NCBI RefSeq assembly: GCF_032191465.1
Contig: NZ_JAQOUE010000001.1
Coordinates: 3,294,141 to 3,358,140, forward strand
Length of the DNA stretch: 64,000 bases
Direction of reading: 5' to 3'
DNA from: Candidatus Nitronereus thalassa
GTDB taxonomy: Bacteria; Nitrospirota; Nitrospiria; Nitrospirales; UBA8639
In this document: positions 44,078-53,231 of the stretch, in pieces
Layout of the letters: each line of letters begins with the position of its first letter
Position numbering within the stretch: the first letter of the stretch is position 1
Notes under the pieces: generated by a model
Databases searched by the model: none
Seen by the model: only the letters and a program-made list of their open reading frames with translations
What the model was told of the DNA's origin: nothing
Made by a program: the position numbers and the translations under genes

Positions 44078-44797
44078 TTACTCCATTTTGATCTTGATGG
44101 GCTCATCAGGCTTTGGATCATGCTGTAAAGCCCGTGGTCCTTTCATGGCCGTCATCACAAAGGCCATTCGTGAGGGAACAGGTATGTCCTTATTGATGTT
44201 GATGCCAATCACTCGATACCAAATTCCACCTTTGGGCGCGGTGTACACAATACTGGCGCAGAGACATTTGGCTACGACATTGAGCATGGCGATTGAACTG
44301 GTATCCCAAGAAAGCAGGATATGGTCTTTGGGGTTGGGCGCGGGGACATAAAACTGAATATCTTCTTTCCCTTTCCGGTTATCCACGACCAAGGTAATAA
44401 AGTAATAGCCTGGTGGAAGAGACACGGGAGTGGTAATGGCTCCTTTCCCCGTATCAAGGTCACCCATGATCGGGACTTCCACTTTATCAACCTCGTGAGC
44501 TGGAATGGATCGGTCTTGCCACAGCATTTTGGGGTCCTGTGGGCTAGTCAAGAATTGCTTGATCGGAAGGTCAAGCCCCTTTTCCGTTTCGAACACGATC
44601 TGGAGGCTGACTTTTCCTTCTTCACGGGGGAATTCATTAGGATCCGGAGCCTCTCCTTTTGGAGGGAGAATAATGGGTAATTTGTGCCCCATGGGAACAT
44701 GAGGCCGCACGACCAGATCCTCAGAAGAGGCCGGAGAAAAGGAACCCGCCAACAAGAAACTCGTGGCGAACAACAACAAAACAATTGCGTGTTTCAT
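44078..44797 (-). CDS. secreted protein with C-x-C/WYR motif, paralogue 1
   Basis: This 239 aa protein has a signal peptide at residues 1-24 (IVLLLFATSFLLAGSFSPAS). A beta-rich domain (VSLQIVFETEKGLDL, GYYFITLVVDNRKGKEDIQF) is followed by AKCLCASIVYTAPKGGIWYR near 180-200. That last segment is shared with the next upstream gene. The C-x-C pair close to the YT.P..G.WYR stretch could bind a soft metal. The family is not recognised. GAGGAGA precedes the ATG. Confidence 0.75.
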   Translation of the reverse strand: MKHAIVLLLFATSFLLAGSFSPASSEDLVVRPHVPMGHKLPIILPPKGEAPDPNEFPREEGKVSLQIVFETEKGLDLPIKQFLTSPQDPKMLWQDRSIPAHEVDKVEVPIMGDLDTGKGAITTPVSLPPGYYFITLVVDNRKGKEDIQFYVPAPNPKDHILLSWDTSSIAMLNVVAKCLCASIVYTAPKGGIWYRVIGININKDIPVPSRMAFVMTAMKGPRALQHDPKPDEPIKIKME

Positions 44798-44826
44798 GAT
44801 ATTCTCCTCATGTATGTAAGGGCCAT

Positions 44827-45456
44827 TTAGTCCACCAAAGAATCGCTGGTTAAGACATGTGTCGCAACCACCCGTGCCCCGTCTGGCGTATCAAACGCCG
44901 GACCAAGGCGTATGATACGGTACCATCCCGAATGGGGTGGAACTGTATAGGTTTCTCCCAGACACATGCAGTTCATAATCGTCATGGGTTGTAAGTTTTG
45001 CGGCTCGATATAATGTGGAATTCCACGAAACCTCACGGGCTTATCCGTGTTGTTAAAATAGGCGACTTTGATGAGCGTTAATTCGCCTGGTCGCAAGGTA
45101 AATATTCCTTCAGTAATGGGTTCTCCTGCGAGCGCTTCATCTATGCTACACCCACCGACGGTATGCCATGGCACGGCTTGTGTCATCGGAGGCTTCAGAA
45201 TTTGAAATTGGCTGCAGTCCCCATCAAATAACAGACATTCAAACTTGACTTGCATGGTCACGTAATACGGTTCTTGTCCTGGAGGCTCTTGTCCTGGTTT
45301 GACATGCGACAACTCTTCTTCGCCCCCTGGAAGCCAATCAAAATTTTGAACAACCGGTGGTTCAGGTGAAGCATGTTGCGCCTCCGCCAGCAGGGATGCC
45401 GGCCAACCTAAGACAGCACAGACACCCATTATGACTATCGATGTGCGGGTTTTCAT
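44827..45456 (-). CDS. secreted protein with C-x-C/WYR motif, paralogue 2
   Basis: This 209 aa protein has a signal peptide at about residues 1-25 (SIVIMGVCAVLGWPASLLAE). The mature part has Cys in CLLFDGDCSQFQI and GGCSIDEALAG, a beta-rich centre (RPGELTLIKVAYFNNTDKPV), and NCMCLGETYTVPPHSGWYRI near 166-185. That motif parallels paralogue 1. GGAGGAAGG precedes the ATG. Expected location is the periplasm. Function is unknown; metal binding by C-x-C is inference from the motif and the neighbouring CopZ-like, cupredoxin and RND genes. Confidence 0.75.
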   Translation of the reverse strand: MKTRTSIVIMGVCAVLGWPASLLAEAQHASPEPPVVQNFDWLPGGEEELSHVKPGQEPPGQEPYYVTMQVKFECLLFDGDCSQFQILKPPMTQAVPWHTVGGCSIDEALAGEPITEGIFTLRPGELTLIKVAYFNNTDKPVRFRGIPHYIEPQNLQPMTIMNCMCLGETYTVPPHSGWYRIIRLGPAFDTPDGARVVATHVLTSDSLVD

Positions 45457-45522
45457 AATCCTTCCTCCCCAAGTCTATATACATGTTCAAGACATTGTTC
45501 GTGAGATTGACTCATGGTTCGA

Positions 45523-46059
45523 TTATCGGGTAATGGAGGCCACAATATCATCCATCACTCCATCGACCTCACGGCCCAAGCCTTCACAACCTTTGTAGGG
45601 CGCAAGAATCGAAGAGGGGCGATAGTAGGTGGCCAACACGCTCCCATCATTGGCCTCCATCACGACGATACGAAACGGCATTTCCAAGGCTGCCGATCCA
45701 TCGTTCTTTGCAATAACTTTTCCGTATCGCGGGTGAAAAAATTCAATCCCGAGCATTCCCCCCGTCTTCAGTCCGACTAACGTGAGGAGTTCTTGGTGAT
45801 CGATGTTTCCAACGATCAGGATATCCTTGGATTCAATCGCATCTTTTATGCGAATGACCGTATCCATGTATGGATATTTTGAGCGAACGACAAGCCGATC
45901 CTTGGGTAATGGCATGGCGATCGCCCGGTCTCCAAAAACCATCTTCATCGCGGTTTCTTGAGCTTTTGCCTCTTGTGGGGGGGCTAAACCGACACTCAGT
46001 ATCATGAAGCATAGGAACCCCAAACATGACATCTTCTGTGTGTGTATCAGGTTTTCCAT
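45523..46059 (-). CDS. secreted DUF302 protein (copy 1)
   Basis: This 178 aa protein has a signal peptide at residues 1-34 (FLCFMILSVGLAPPQEAKAQ) and a DUF302 domain at about 60-170 (RIKDAIESKDILIVGNIDHQ, GIEFFHPRYGKVIAKNDGSA, ALEMPFRIVVMEANDGSVLA). DUF302 is a small TATA-box-like fold often found near metal and thiosulfate genes; its activity is undefined. GAGGAGAAAG precedes the ATG. It has a tandem partner upstream. Confidence 0.83.
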   Translation of the reverse strand: MENLIHTQKMSCLGFLCFMILSVGLAPPQEAKAQETAMKMVFGDRAIAMPLPKDRLVVRSKYPYMDTVIRIKDAIESKDILIVGNIDHQELLTLVGLKTGGMLGIEFFHPRYGKVIAKNDGSAALEMPFRIVVMEANDGSVLATYYRPSSILAPYKGCEGLGREVDGVMDDIVASITR

Positions 46060-46114
46060 TGACTTTCTCCTCGTGTTAAATTGCCATCCAACAATAATAT
46101 GAATTCAAATCTTA

Positions 46115-46636
46115 TTACTTCACTCCAGCATCAGAGATCTTCACCATCAACTGGTCTAATTCGTTGCCCAAATCCCCAAGGTCTTTGTAATTCGCAAGTA
46201 AGGAAGATGGTTGCTTGTATCGGATGATTCCTTTCCCATCCGACCCTTCCCAAATGACGATCTTCAAGGGGATCTCCATGGCGGCTTTGGGGTCTTTGTC
46301 AAAAACCGGAATACCGAGGTCCGGACGATACAGAAAAAATCCTTTCGCTCCAGCTCGCTCCCGTCCCACCATACGTTGCATCAGTTGGTAATTCGGTTCT
46401 CCAACGATAATAAACCGTGCTCCCTTAATCGCGCGTTGAACCTGCGCAATCGCTCTTCGAAAAGGAAGGGTGGATTGTTTTTCAATAATGACTCCCCCGG
46501 AATACTTATAGTCTTTAGCCAAGACCGTTTCATGTGTTCCGTGAAACAGCCCGACGAATAGCACAAGGCCGAGCGCGGCATGCAGCCACGTCGTTTTGGG
46601 AAATAACGTGATTTTTTGCCTGATACTTCTGACCAT
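46115..46636 (-). CDS. secreted DUF302 protein (copy 2)
   Basis: This 173 aa protein has an N-terminal hydrophobic stretch (LHAALGLVLFVGLFHGTHET) that is a signal or anchor. A DUF302 domain follows (IAQVQRAIKGARFIIVGEPN, GFFLYRPDLGIPVFDKDPKA, AMEIPLKIVIWEGSDGKGII). The ATG at 46636 has a strong AAGGAGG and replaces the longer frame from 46693. It lies directly downstream of the RND pump gene and is probably co-transcribed. Confidence 0.83.
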   Translation of the reverse strand: MVRSIRQKITLFPKTTWLHAALGLVLFVGLFHGTHETVLAKDYKYSGGVIIEKQSTLPFRRAIAQVQRAIKGARFIIVGEPNYQLMQRMVGRERAGAKGFFLYRPDLGIPVFDKDPKAAMEIPLKIVIWEGSDGKGIIRYKQPSSLLANYKDLGDLGNELDQLMVKISDAGVK

Positions 46637-46751
46637 CAGAAACCTCCTTAATGTGTGGGGTAAAGTGATTGGGTGATTCGCAAAACTGCGCACGTGTGAA
46701 AAAGCTGCTTTTTATGATTTTGATTGTGTCGAATATGAAAACGTCTCTGTA

Positions 46752-49700
46752 TCATGTGGACACCCCCTGAGTTTCAGATCCGCCGTTTCCCGTGGTTTCT
46801 CTGAGCGAAGCAGCCTCCCCGGGTAAGGGCGACGGGATTCCATCCCCATTACCTTCCATGTGGGCCATTGCTGTGCCCCTTGCAGTGCCGGGACGTGCCC
46901 CAAACACTTTCCCAAGATATTCCTTGGCATCATCCAGCAATGAATACGTGACAGGGACCATGATGAGGCTGAGGGCCGTCGAACTGATGATGGCTCCAAT
47001 TAACGCGGTGGCAATGGGTCGAAACCGGTCCATGCCCGTCGGAGGCGCGAACATGGGGGGAATGAACGCGGCCACAAACGTGATCGCCGTCATTAAAACC
47101 GGAATGAGCCGAATGGTGCCTCCGCTGATGATCGCATCCCGTACCGATTTTCCTTCAGCCCGTTCCTGCTCGACTTTATCGAGCAAATAGATGCCGGTGG
47201 CCATAACCGCTGCGGTGGCAATCGTCAAACCCCACACGACCGGCGGGGACCAATACATGCCACGCCAATACAGGAAGAAAATTGCCCCAAAGACCTGCAA
47301 GGGCGCATCGACCATAATGGCCATGGTGGCGACCCAGGATTGGGTTTGAAGGAGCAACAGGAACAGCAAAATAAATATGGCCAAGGCCAACGCGGAGTAA
47401 AGCCGATAGAGGTTGTCCATCATGTCGAGCATCAATCCCTTGGGTTGAACGGTATAGCCTTTGGGAAGCGTGACTGAAGTCTTGATTCCCATGATGACTC
47501 CTGCGGTCGCCATTCGGAGGCCGACTCCCCGATATTGGCCCAGTACACTCATGGCATATTGAAGGTCTTCCTTGTAGACCAGATCAGTCCCCTCTTTGAG
47601 TTCAATCGTGGCCACTTCCTTCAAGGGGATCTGTCCTCCATCGGGAAGTTTCAACATGACTTGTTTGAGATCATCCATGGTCAGTCGTTGATCAGGTTGG
47701 TAACGAATAAGAAGCCGCCGATGGCGATATCCCTCTTCGGGTTTAAAGAATTCCGATGTCATGCCGCCGTTCAGTGCGTAGTATGCTTGTATGGCAATTT
47801 GTGGAACGGCCAACCCCAATTCTTTGGCGCGGACCCGATCGATGTTGAGGTGATATTGCGGCATGGTCATCGACCAACTGGTAAAGGGTTGGACAATTCC
47901 TGGGGTACGTTGAGCAACGGCCAGTCCCTCTTTGCCAATCTTCGCAAGTTCCTCAAGATCCGGTCCTTTAATAACCGCTTCCACAGGTGCACGAGCGGTG
48001 TTGACGGGTGTCGCTCCCATTTCCATGAGCCAAAAAGATCGGATTCCGGGTACGGAGGAGAGCACTTCATTCTGGACCCCATCCATAATTTGCCAGATGT
48101 CTCGTCCGCTCAAATCCGAGCAAGGCCGGAAAAGCGAGTCCATGAGAAAGATGTCATCCGCCCAACGATTGTAGAATTCGCAGACACGATCTTCTTTATT
48201 GCTCATGGTGATTTTGAAAAAGGCCCGATTGACGGTTCGGACACCATAGCCAGAAAAATATGTTCCAAAGGCCGGTTCTGCACCAATCTGGGTGGAGACC
48301 AATTGGATTTCCGGTTGCTGCAGTAAAATTTCCTCTACGCGGGAGACAATGGCTTCGGTTTCTTGAAAGGAGGTGCCAGGCCAGGCTTCGATTTCTCCGA
48401 CGGCTTGAGCCGTATCTTGAAGAGGCATCCCCTCCCATCCCAGGGTCGGCCAAATTTTGTAGGCGATAAACATCGAACTCATGGCTAGGGCGATGACAAT
48501 CAATCTGTGATCGAGAGCCAATGCCAACACATGCCGGTATAGCCACACCGTGCCCTCGATGAGTTTGGTGAATGGTAAGAGAACGACTTTCAAGATCCGG
48601 TCAATTACATTGGCTTTTCCATCTTGATGGGACTTGTAGAGGTAGGCCGCCATCATCGGATTGAGGGTCAGGGACAGAAAGGCGGAAAACACCATGGCAA
48701 AAATCATGGGCCAGGTCATGCCGCGAAATCCGGTTCCCATGGTGCCCTGGAGCATGAGGTTGGGTGTGAGCGCAATCATAAAGGTGAGGGCCGAGAGAAT
48801 ATTCGGGAGGAGGATTTCTTGTGAACCATCGATGGCTGCTTCTTTCGGCGTTTTCCCAAACTTCAAATGCCGATTGATGACTTCGATGAGGACTACCGAG
48901 TCATCCACTAATCGCCCGATGACAAAGGTAATCCCCATCAAGGTCGGGGTGTTAATCGTTTGCCCGGCCATAGGGAAAAACATGAAACTGGCGGCGACGG
49001 CGGCCGGAAGAGTAACAAGGACGATAAAGGTCGGGGTCAGGGTCTGAATGAAAATCAAAACCACGATGCCGGTCATGATGAAGGCGAGCATCATCTCATG
49101 CCAGGCATTGGCGATGATCGTAGCCAGGAACGCTTTTCGGTTGTAGGCCACTTCAAATGTCAGCCCTGGAAATTCCTTTACGAACTCATCCATCAACCCG
49201 GGCCGGGGATGCGTGGGCAACCCCATGAACTCCTTGATGGTTTTGACAATCCCGGTATCTTGGGACCCGATAATGTCATCGATCACATCGTAATCGCTGG
49301 CTTCCGGTTGCTTGACGATTTGGATCAATTGGCCCGGGTTTCCATTAAAGTGATAGGCGCTCGTCACTTCAGAGAAAGTGTCTTTAACGTTGGCCACATC
49401 GCGCAGATACACCACCTGGTCATTGACGGTGGCAATGGGAATCTCATTGAGTTTTGTGGGATCACGAAACCGTTCATCGGCTCGTACCAGGATGTCGCGC
49501 TCAGGAGTTCTCAGCTTCCCAGCAGCACGACTGATGTGCTGTTCTTCTAAGGCTTTTTTGAGATCCATCAATCCCAGCGAATAGGCCGCCAGCTTGTCAC
49601 GATCCGCTTCAACCAAAATGAGTCGGCGTTTCCCCCCAAAGGGAATGGCTGACTGGACTCCAGCAACCGCTTCGAGGCGATCCCGCAAGGTGTTTTCCAC

Positions 49701-50255
49701 AAACTCGCGCAGTCGAACCTCGTCATAGCCTTCCCGTTTTATGTTGAGATCTAAAATTGGGACGTTGTCATTGGCTACTTGAACCACCCAAGGGTTGCTG
49801 GTGTTGTCCTTATCGATAGGAAGCTCATTGAGCATATTGGAGAGCAGGGTTTGCACCTCAACCTTGTGTTTGTTCATGTCCGAGTAATATTCAAACCCGA
49901 CGATGACCTCGGTACGACCTTCCTGAGAGTTCGATCGGATAAAGGTCATCTCATCCAGGACCGTCATTTTTTGCTCAATGGGGCGGGCAAAGTAGGCTTC
50001 CATATCTTCAGCGGCCACGCCTGGATAGGTGATGATGATGCCCACCGTAGGATTTTCCAGGTACGGCTGCAGTTCCCGGACTGTACTGCCATACGTCATG
50101 ATGCCGCCGATGACCATGAGGAGAATCACCGGGATCATCACCATGGGTTTTTCAATGGCAAGAGTCGGGAGCTTTCGAAGCCATGCCATGCCTCGATACG
50201 TCACCGGCTTGCCATTAGATGAGAGAATTTGTCGGTCCATAGAGTTCAATTTCAT
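46752..50255 (-). CDS. RND efflux pump, inner-membrane permease (first set)
   Basis: This 1167 aa proton-driven trimeric pump has the 12-helix RND layout with two large periplasmic loops. The first helix is near 33-55 (MVMIPVILLMVIGGIMTYGS). Helix 4 contains GRLVDDSVVLIEVINRHLKFG with the paired acidic residues of the proton relay. Later helices are FVAAFIPPMFAPPTGMD and ATALIGAIISSTALSLIMVP. It belongs to the broad AcrB/CzcA family but is less similar to CusA than the 53928-57071 gene, so its substrate is uncertain. It follows its adaptor after six bases. The C-terminal ~40 residues are Gly/Glu-rich and unusual. Confidence 0.9.
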   Translation of the reverse strand: MKLNSMDRQILSSNGKPVTYRGMAWLRKLPTLAIEKPMVMIPVILLMVIGGIMTYGSTVRELQPYLENPTVGIIITYPGVAAEDMEAYFARPIEQKMTVLDEMTFIRSNSQEGRTEVIVGFEYYSDMNKHKVEVQTLLSNMLNELPIDKDNTSNPWVVQVANDNVPILDLNIKREGYDEVRLREFVENTLRDRLEAVAGVQSAIPFGGKRRLILVEADRDKLAAYSLGLMDLKKALEEQHISRAAGKLRTPERDILVRADERFRDPTKLNEIPIATVNDQVVYLRDVANVKDTFSEVTSAYHFNGNPGQLIQIVKQPEASDYDVIDDIIGSQDTGIVKTIKEFMGLPTHPRPGLMDEFVKEFPGLTFEVAYNRKAFLATIIANAWHEMMLAFIMTGIVVLIFIQTLTPTFIVLVTLPAAVAASFMFFPMAGQTINTPTLMGITFVIGRLVDDSVVLIEVINRHLKFGKTPKEAAIDGSQEILLPNILSALTFMIALTPNLMLQGTMGTGFRGMTWPMIFAMVFSAFLSLTLNPMMAAYLYKSHQDGKANVIDRILKVVLLPFTKLIEGTVWLYRHVLALALDHRLIVIALAMSSMFIAYKIWPTLGWEGMPLQDTAQAVGEIEAWPGTSFQETEAIVSRVEEILLQQPEIQLVSTQIGAEPAFGTYFSGYGVRTVNRAFFKITMSNKEDRVCEFYNRWADDIFLMDSLFRPCSDLSGRDIWQIMDGVQNEVLSSVPGIRSFWLMEMGATPVNTARAPVEAVIKGPDLEELAKIGKEGLAVAQRTPGIVQPFTSWSMTMPQYHLNIDRVRAKELGLAVPQIAIQAYYALNGGMTSEFFKPEEGYRHRRLLIRYQPDQRLTMDDLKQVMLKLPDGGQIPLKEVATIELKEGTDLVYKEDLQYAMSVLGQYRGVGLRMATAGVIMGIKTSVTLPKGYTVQPKGLMLDMMDNLYRLYSALALAIFILLFLLLLQTQSWVATMAIMVDAPLQVFGAIFFLYWRGMYWSPPVVWGLTIATAAVMATGIYLLDKVEQERAEGKSVRDAIISGGTIRLIPVLMTAITFVAAFIPPMFAPPTGMDRFRPIATALIGAIISSTALSLIMVPVTYSLLDDAKEYLGKVFGARPGTARGTAMAHMEGNGDGIPSPLPGEAASLRETTGNGGSETQGVST

Positions 50256-50261
50256 CCTGGC

Positions 50262-51407
50262 TTAAAAGCCCGATACCACCGCCACCTCTTGGAAATCCGT
50301 CAGCCCTCGTGACCCTTTGGTAATGACCATGTCTCCTTCGTTGATCCCTTCCACCACTTCCACCAAGTCCCGACTGGACATCCCAAGCATGACAGGCTGC
50401 TTCATGGCGACAACCGTATCGGTGGTGAACACCACAGTTTCCCCCTCGATTCGCAAGATGGCTTGACGTGGAATCGTAAGGGCATCGGATTTGTGTTCAA
50501 GGACCAGATCCACAATGGCGTACATGTCCGCGCGAAGGAGGCCCTTGGGATTCTCGACCATGATCTCCACCGTGCTGGTTCTGGTTCGCGGATCAAGTTG
50601 CGGAAAGACGGCAGACACCTTCGCTTCAATGGAATCGTGAGGAACCGGCAATGAAGGGAAGCGTACAGTGGTTGTCGTTCCAACTTGTATGTGTGGAAGG
50701 TCTTTTTCCCCAACCTTGACTTGGACTCGCATCTGTCGTGTGTCCGCTAAGTCAAGGAGATGTGTGTTGGGATTCACCAGTTCTCCAAGATTGATGAGCT
50801 TTACGCGGTTGGTCACCAGACCATCGATTGGTGAAATCACTTCGGTGTAGGAAAGAAGTGTTTTGATTCGTTGTTCCTTCGCGCGTGCCTCGTCAAACAT
50901 CATCCAGGACCGATCGGCTTCAGATTGGGAAATCGCTCCTTCCTTTACCAAGCGAGCGTCCCGTTGATGTTCTCGTTCCGTAAAAATCCTGTGCGCCTGT
51001 TGTTCCGCAAACTTTGCCGATAACTCCTCGTCATCTAATTTGATGAGCAACTGTCCTTCCTCAACCACATCACCGACATCGACATGGATTTCCTCAAGCC
51101 ACCCTTCAATTCTAGGAACCACTTTGACGACTGATTTGGGAATAACCGTCCCGGTATACGTGACGGTCGAGACGATTTTCTGTTTTTCAGCGGTGACGAT
51201 AGCCACGGCCACTGCGCCTGCGAGTGGACTCATGGTCATGTCAAGTCGAGGGGCGCTCAGGTAGGCAGCAACCGATGTGGCGGAATAATAAATCAGGAAT
51301 AACAGGACGCCTGTCACGACGATCTTTCGGCCCTTTATCCACCAGTCGTTTTGTTCCCGAAACTGAATGGATTCCCGTATATTTTCGAACCGGCTTTTGA
51401 TGTTCAT
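50262..51407 (-). CDS. RND periplasmic adaptor (membrane fusion protein, first set)
   Basis: This 381 aa protein has one N-terminal helix (KIVVTGVLLFLIYYSATSVA). A barrel-sandwich lipoyl-like domain follows (VVKVVPRIEGWLEEIHVDVG, VVEEGQLLIKLDDEELSAKF), then a short helical hairpin (EREHQRDARLVKEGAISQSE). The beta-barrel and membrane-proximal domains come last (VQVKVGEKDLPHIQVGTTTT, LTIPRQAILRIEGETVVFT). It connects the permease at 46752 with the TolC-like protein at 51410. Genes are nearly contiguous in the order tolC-like, adaptor, pump. Confidence 0.92.
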   Translation of the reverse strand: MNIKSRFENIRESIQFREQNDWWIKGRKIVVTGVLLFLIYYSATSVAAYLSAPRLDMTMSPLAGAVAVAIVTAEKQKIVSTVTYTGTVIPKSVVKVVPRIEGWLEEIHVDVGDVVEEGQLLIKLDDEELSAKFAEQQAHRIFTEREHQRDARLVKEGAISQSEADRSWMMFDEARAKEQRIKTLLSYTEVISPIDGLVTNRVKLINLGELVNPNTHLLDLADTRQMRVQVKVGEKDLPHIQVGTTTTVRFPSLPVPHDSIEAKVSAVFPQLDPRTRTSTVEIMVENPKGLLRADMYAIVDLVLEHKSDALTIPRQAILRIEGETVVFTTDTVVAMKQPVMLGMSSRDLVEVVEGINEGDMVITKGSRGLTDFQEVAVVSGF

Positions 51408-51409
51408 CC

Positions 51410-52804
51410 CTATACCTCTATTTGCCCAATGGCCTTCTTTAACGCCATGAGCTGAATCTGATAATCCGCCACCGCGGCAGAGAAATTCTGCTCTGCCTGG
51501 AGTTGGGCCGTCTGGGCATCAAGCAAATTTTCGATGATGCTTTTCCCTTCCCGAACTTTCAGCGCTTCGATCCGGAGAACTTCCTTACCTTCATCTAAGG
51601 CGGCCTGGGCAGCAGCAATTCGTTGTTCTGCTTCAAGCATATTTAAATAGGCCGCCTGCACTTCTTGTGTGATGGTGAGTGTGAGTTGAGTGAAGGTATG
51701 TTGGAGCTTGGTGAAGCGGAGCCGTTCCTGTGAGACTTTGGCATCAATAGTTCCACCCGCGAAGAGTGGGATCGAAAAAAAGACCCCGGCAAATTGTTGC
51801 GCAAACAGTTTGGAATTATCTCCGGTCACCCCTTGGGCTTGGCCTTTGACACTGATATTGGGCAGGTGTTCCGCAAAGCGAATGCGTATTCGTTTCTCCT
51901 GCATCTCGACTTCTTTTTTGACCACGAGCAACTCGGGACGCCGATGAAGCGCTTGCTGTTGGACTTGTTGCAGGGACAATTGCTCAGTGAGGGAGGTGGA
52001 AGTTGACCGAAGATCTCCGGACACGACGAAGCGGGATACACCAACCTTTTCGCCAAGCAGAACTTCAAGCACACCATGGAGGACCTTCCGGGCATTCAGA
52101 AATCGGATCAAGAGTTGTTTCACGGAAGCCAGCCGCGTGTTGACTTTCAGCACGTCCACCTTGGCTGCTTTCCCAACGGAAAAACGGCGGTGGACCACTC
52201 TCTTCGACTCCAGTAATTGTTCTTTGGATTTTTGTGTGGCGCGTATGAAGTCTTGAATTTTCAAAATGTTGTAATACACACTGGCGACGTTAAAGATGAG
52301 TTCATCGCGAGTGTGCGCTACGCGGTGGGCCGCGAGCTCTTTCCCAAGCTCTTCCACCCTCACTTGATTGGTGATCCGGCCCCCCGTGTAAAGGGGGATG
52401 GAGATGGTTCCGCCAAAGCTGAATAAGTTGTTATTGTGTTCTCCCGCTCCATCACGAACGATTCGTCCCTGTTCGACAATCAACGTTTTCATAGCAAGTG
52501 GGAGATTATCCGGGCCATACGTGAAATCGGAGGCCTCTAAATTAATTCGACCAAAATGTTCCCCTTTCGCAGCGAGAATTCCTTGGTCTGCGACTTCCAC
52601 TTCTTTCCTGATCGCGCTGAGTCCCGGGTTTTGTTTAAGAGCAAGTCTAATGAGTTCGGGTAATCCCATCTTGGTACGGGCAGTCTGTGAAGTGTCTTCC
52701 TTTACATTTCGCGGTTCCTGGCCAAAGACAAAGGAAGGAATCGCTGGAGACCAACACATGAAGAGAACAAACACCCCCAGCAATATTTTTTCTCGCAAAA
52801 GCAT
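51410..52804 (-). CDS. TolC-family outer-membrane efflux protein (first set)
   Basis: This 464 aa protein has a signal peptide at residues 1-28 (MLLREKILLGVFVLFMCWSP). Two TolC/OEP repeats cover the rest (LPELIRLALKQNPGLSAIRK near 45, FSFGGTISIPLYTGGRITNQ, RRPELLVVKKEVEMQEKRIR, GVFFSIPLFAGGTIDAKVSQ). It forms the outer-membrane channel of the tripartite pump. The ATG at 52804 has AGGAAG upstream. In-frame ATGs at 52849 and 52834 would overlap or crowd the STAS-like gene and lack good sites. Confidence 0.92.
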   Translation of the reverse strand: MLLREKILLGVFVLFMCWSPAIPSFVFGQEPRNVKEDTSQTARTKMGLPELIRLALKQNPGLSAIRKEVEVADQGILAAKGEHFGRINLEASDFTYGPDNLPLAMKTLIVEQGRIVRDGAGEHNNNLFSFGGTISIPLYTGGRITNQVRVEELGKELAAHRVAHTRDELIFNVASVYYNILKIQDFIRATQKSKEQLLESKRVVHRRFSVGKAAKVDVLKVNTRLASVKQLLIRFLNARKVLHGVLEVLLGEKVGVSRFVVSGDLRSTSTSLTEQLSLQQVQQQALHRRPELLVVKKEVEMQEKRIRIRFAEHLPNISVKGQAQGVTGDNSKLFAQQFAGVFFSIPLFAGGTIDAKVSQERLRFTKLQHTFTQLTLTITQEVQAAYLNMLEAEQRIAAAQAALDEGKEVLRIEALKVREGKSIIENLLDAQTAQLQAEQNFSAAVADYQIQLMALKKAIGQIEV

Positions 52805-52838
52805 TTTGTTCTTCCTACACACAAAGGACTTCATGTCT

Positions 52839-53216
52839 TCACACTTCATCCTTTTTCCCGTCTGCGGATGAATTGATGGAGAGGAAGTCTCCTTGGGAAA
52901 TGGGCTGTGGCTTTTTGCGTTTTTGTATGAGAAAAATCTCGCCTCTGCTTGTCAGAAGGTGTTCAAATCCCGACTTCAAAATATTGGCGGCAAACCAATG
53001 CATCGTTCCCACCCCGCCAATATCCAGATAAATCGGATACCGAGAAGGTTGAAATGTCTCCAACTGTTTGAGCAATTGCCATGCAGCCTTCTCATTCAAA
53101 TCGCCCTTAAGAACGACGGAAGTGCGGCCTCGATTCGTTCTTACATCCATCTGAAATTGTTTTACATTAATGACATTCATTGGATGTCCAGATTTTTGTT
53201 GGTAATGGAGAGACAT
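52839..53216 (-). CDS. STAS-like domain protein
   Basis: This protein of about 125 aa is compatible with a STAS (anti-sigma antagonist) fold: RTSVVLKGDLNEKAAWQLLK, YPIYLDIGGVGTMHWFAANI and KSGFEHLLTSRGEIFLIQKR. The usual phosphorylatable Ser position is not clear (GVGTMHW occupies it). An alternative start is ATG 53180. It sits between a thioredoxin-like gene and the efflux genes, so regulation or scaffolding of the pump is possible. The fold assignment is tentative. Confidence 0.65.
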   Translation of the reverse strand: MSLHYQQKSGHPMNVINVKQFQMDVRTNRGRTSVVLKGDLNEKAAWQLLKQLETFQPSRYPIYLDIGGVGTMHWFAANILKSGFEHLLTSRGEIFLIQKRKKPQPISQGDFLSINSSADGKKDEV

Positions 53217-53231
53217 ATCGCATGCTATTCA

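Noticed and set aside
47535..48326. 263 aa plus-strand frame within the RND pump gene
   Set aside because: It is the opposite-strand shadow of a well-supported 1167 aa pump. The translation has no known motif and no ribosome site.
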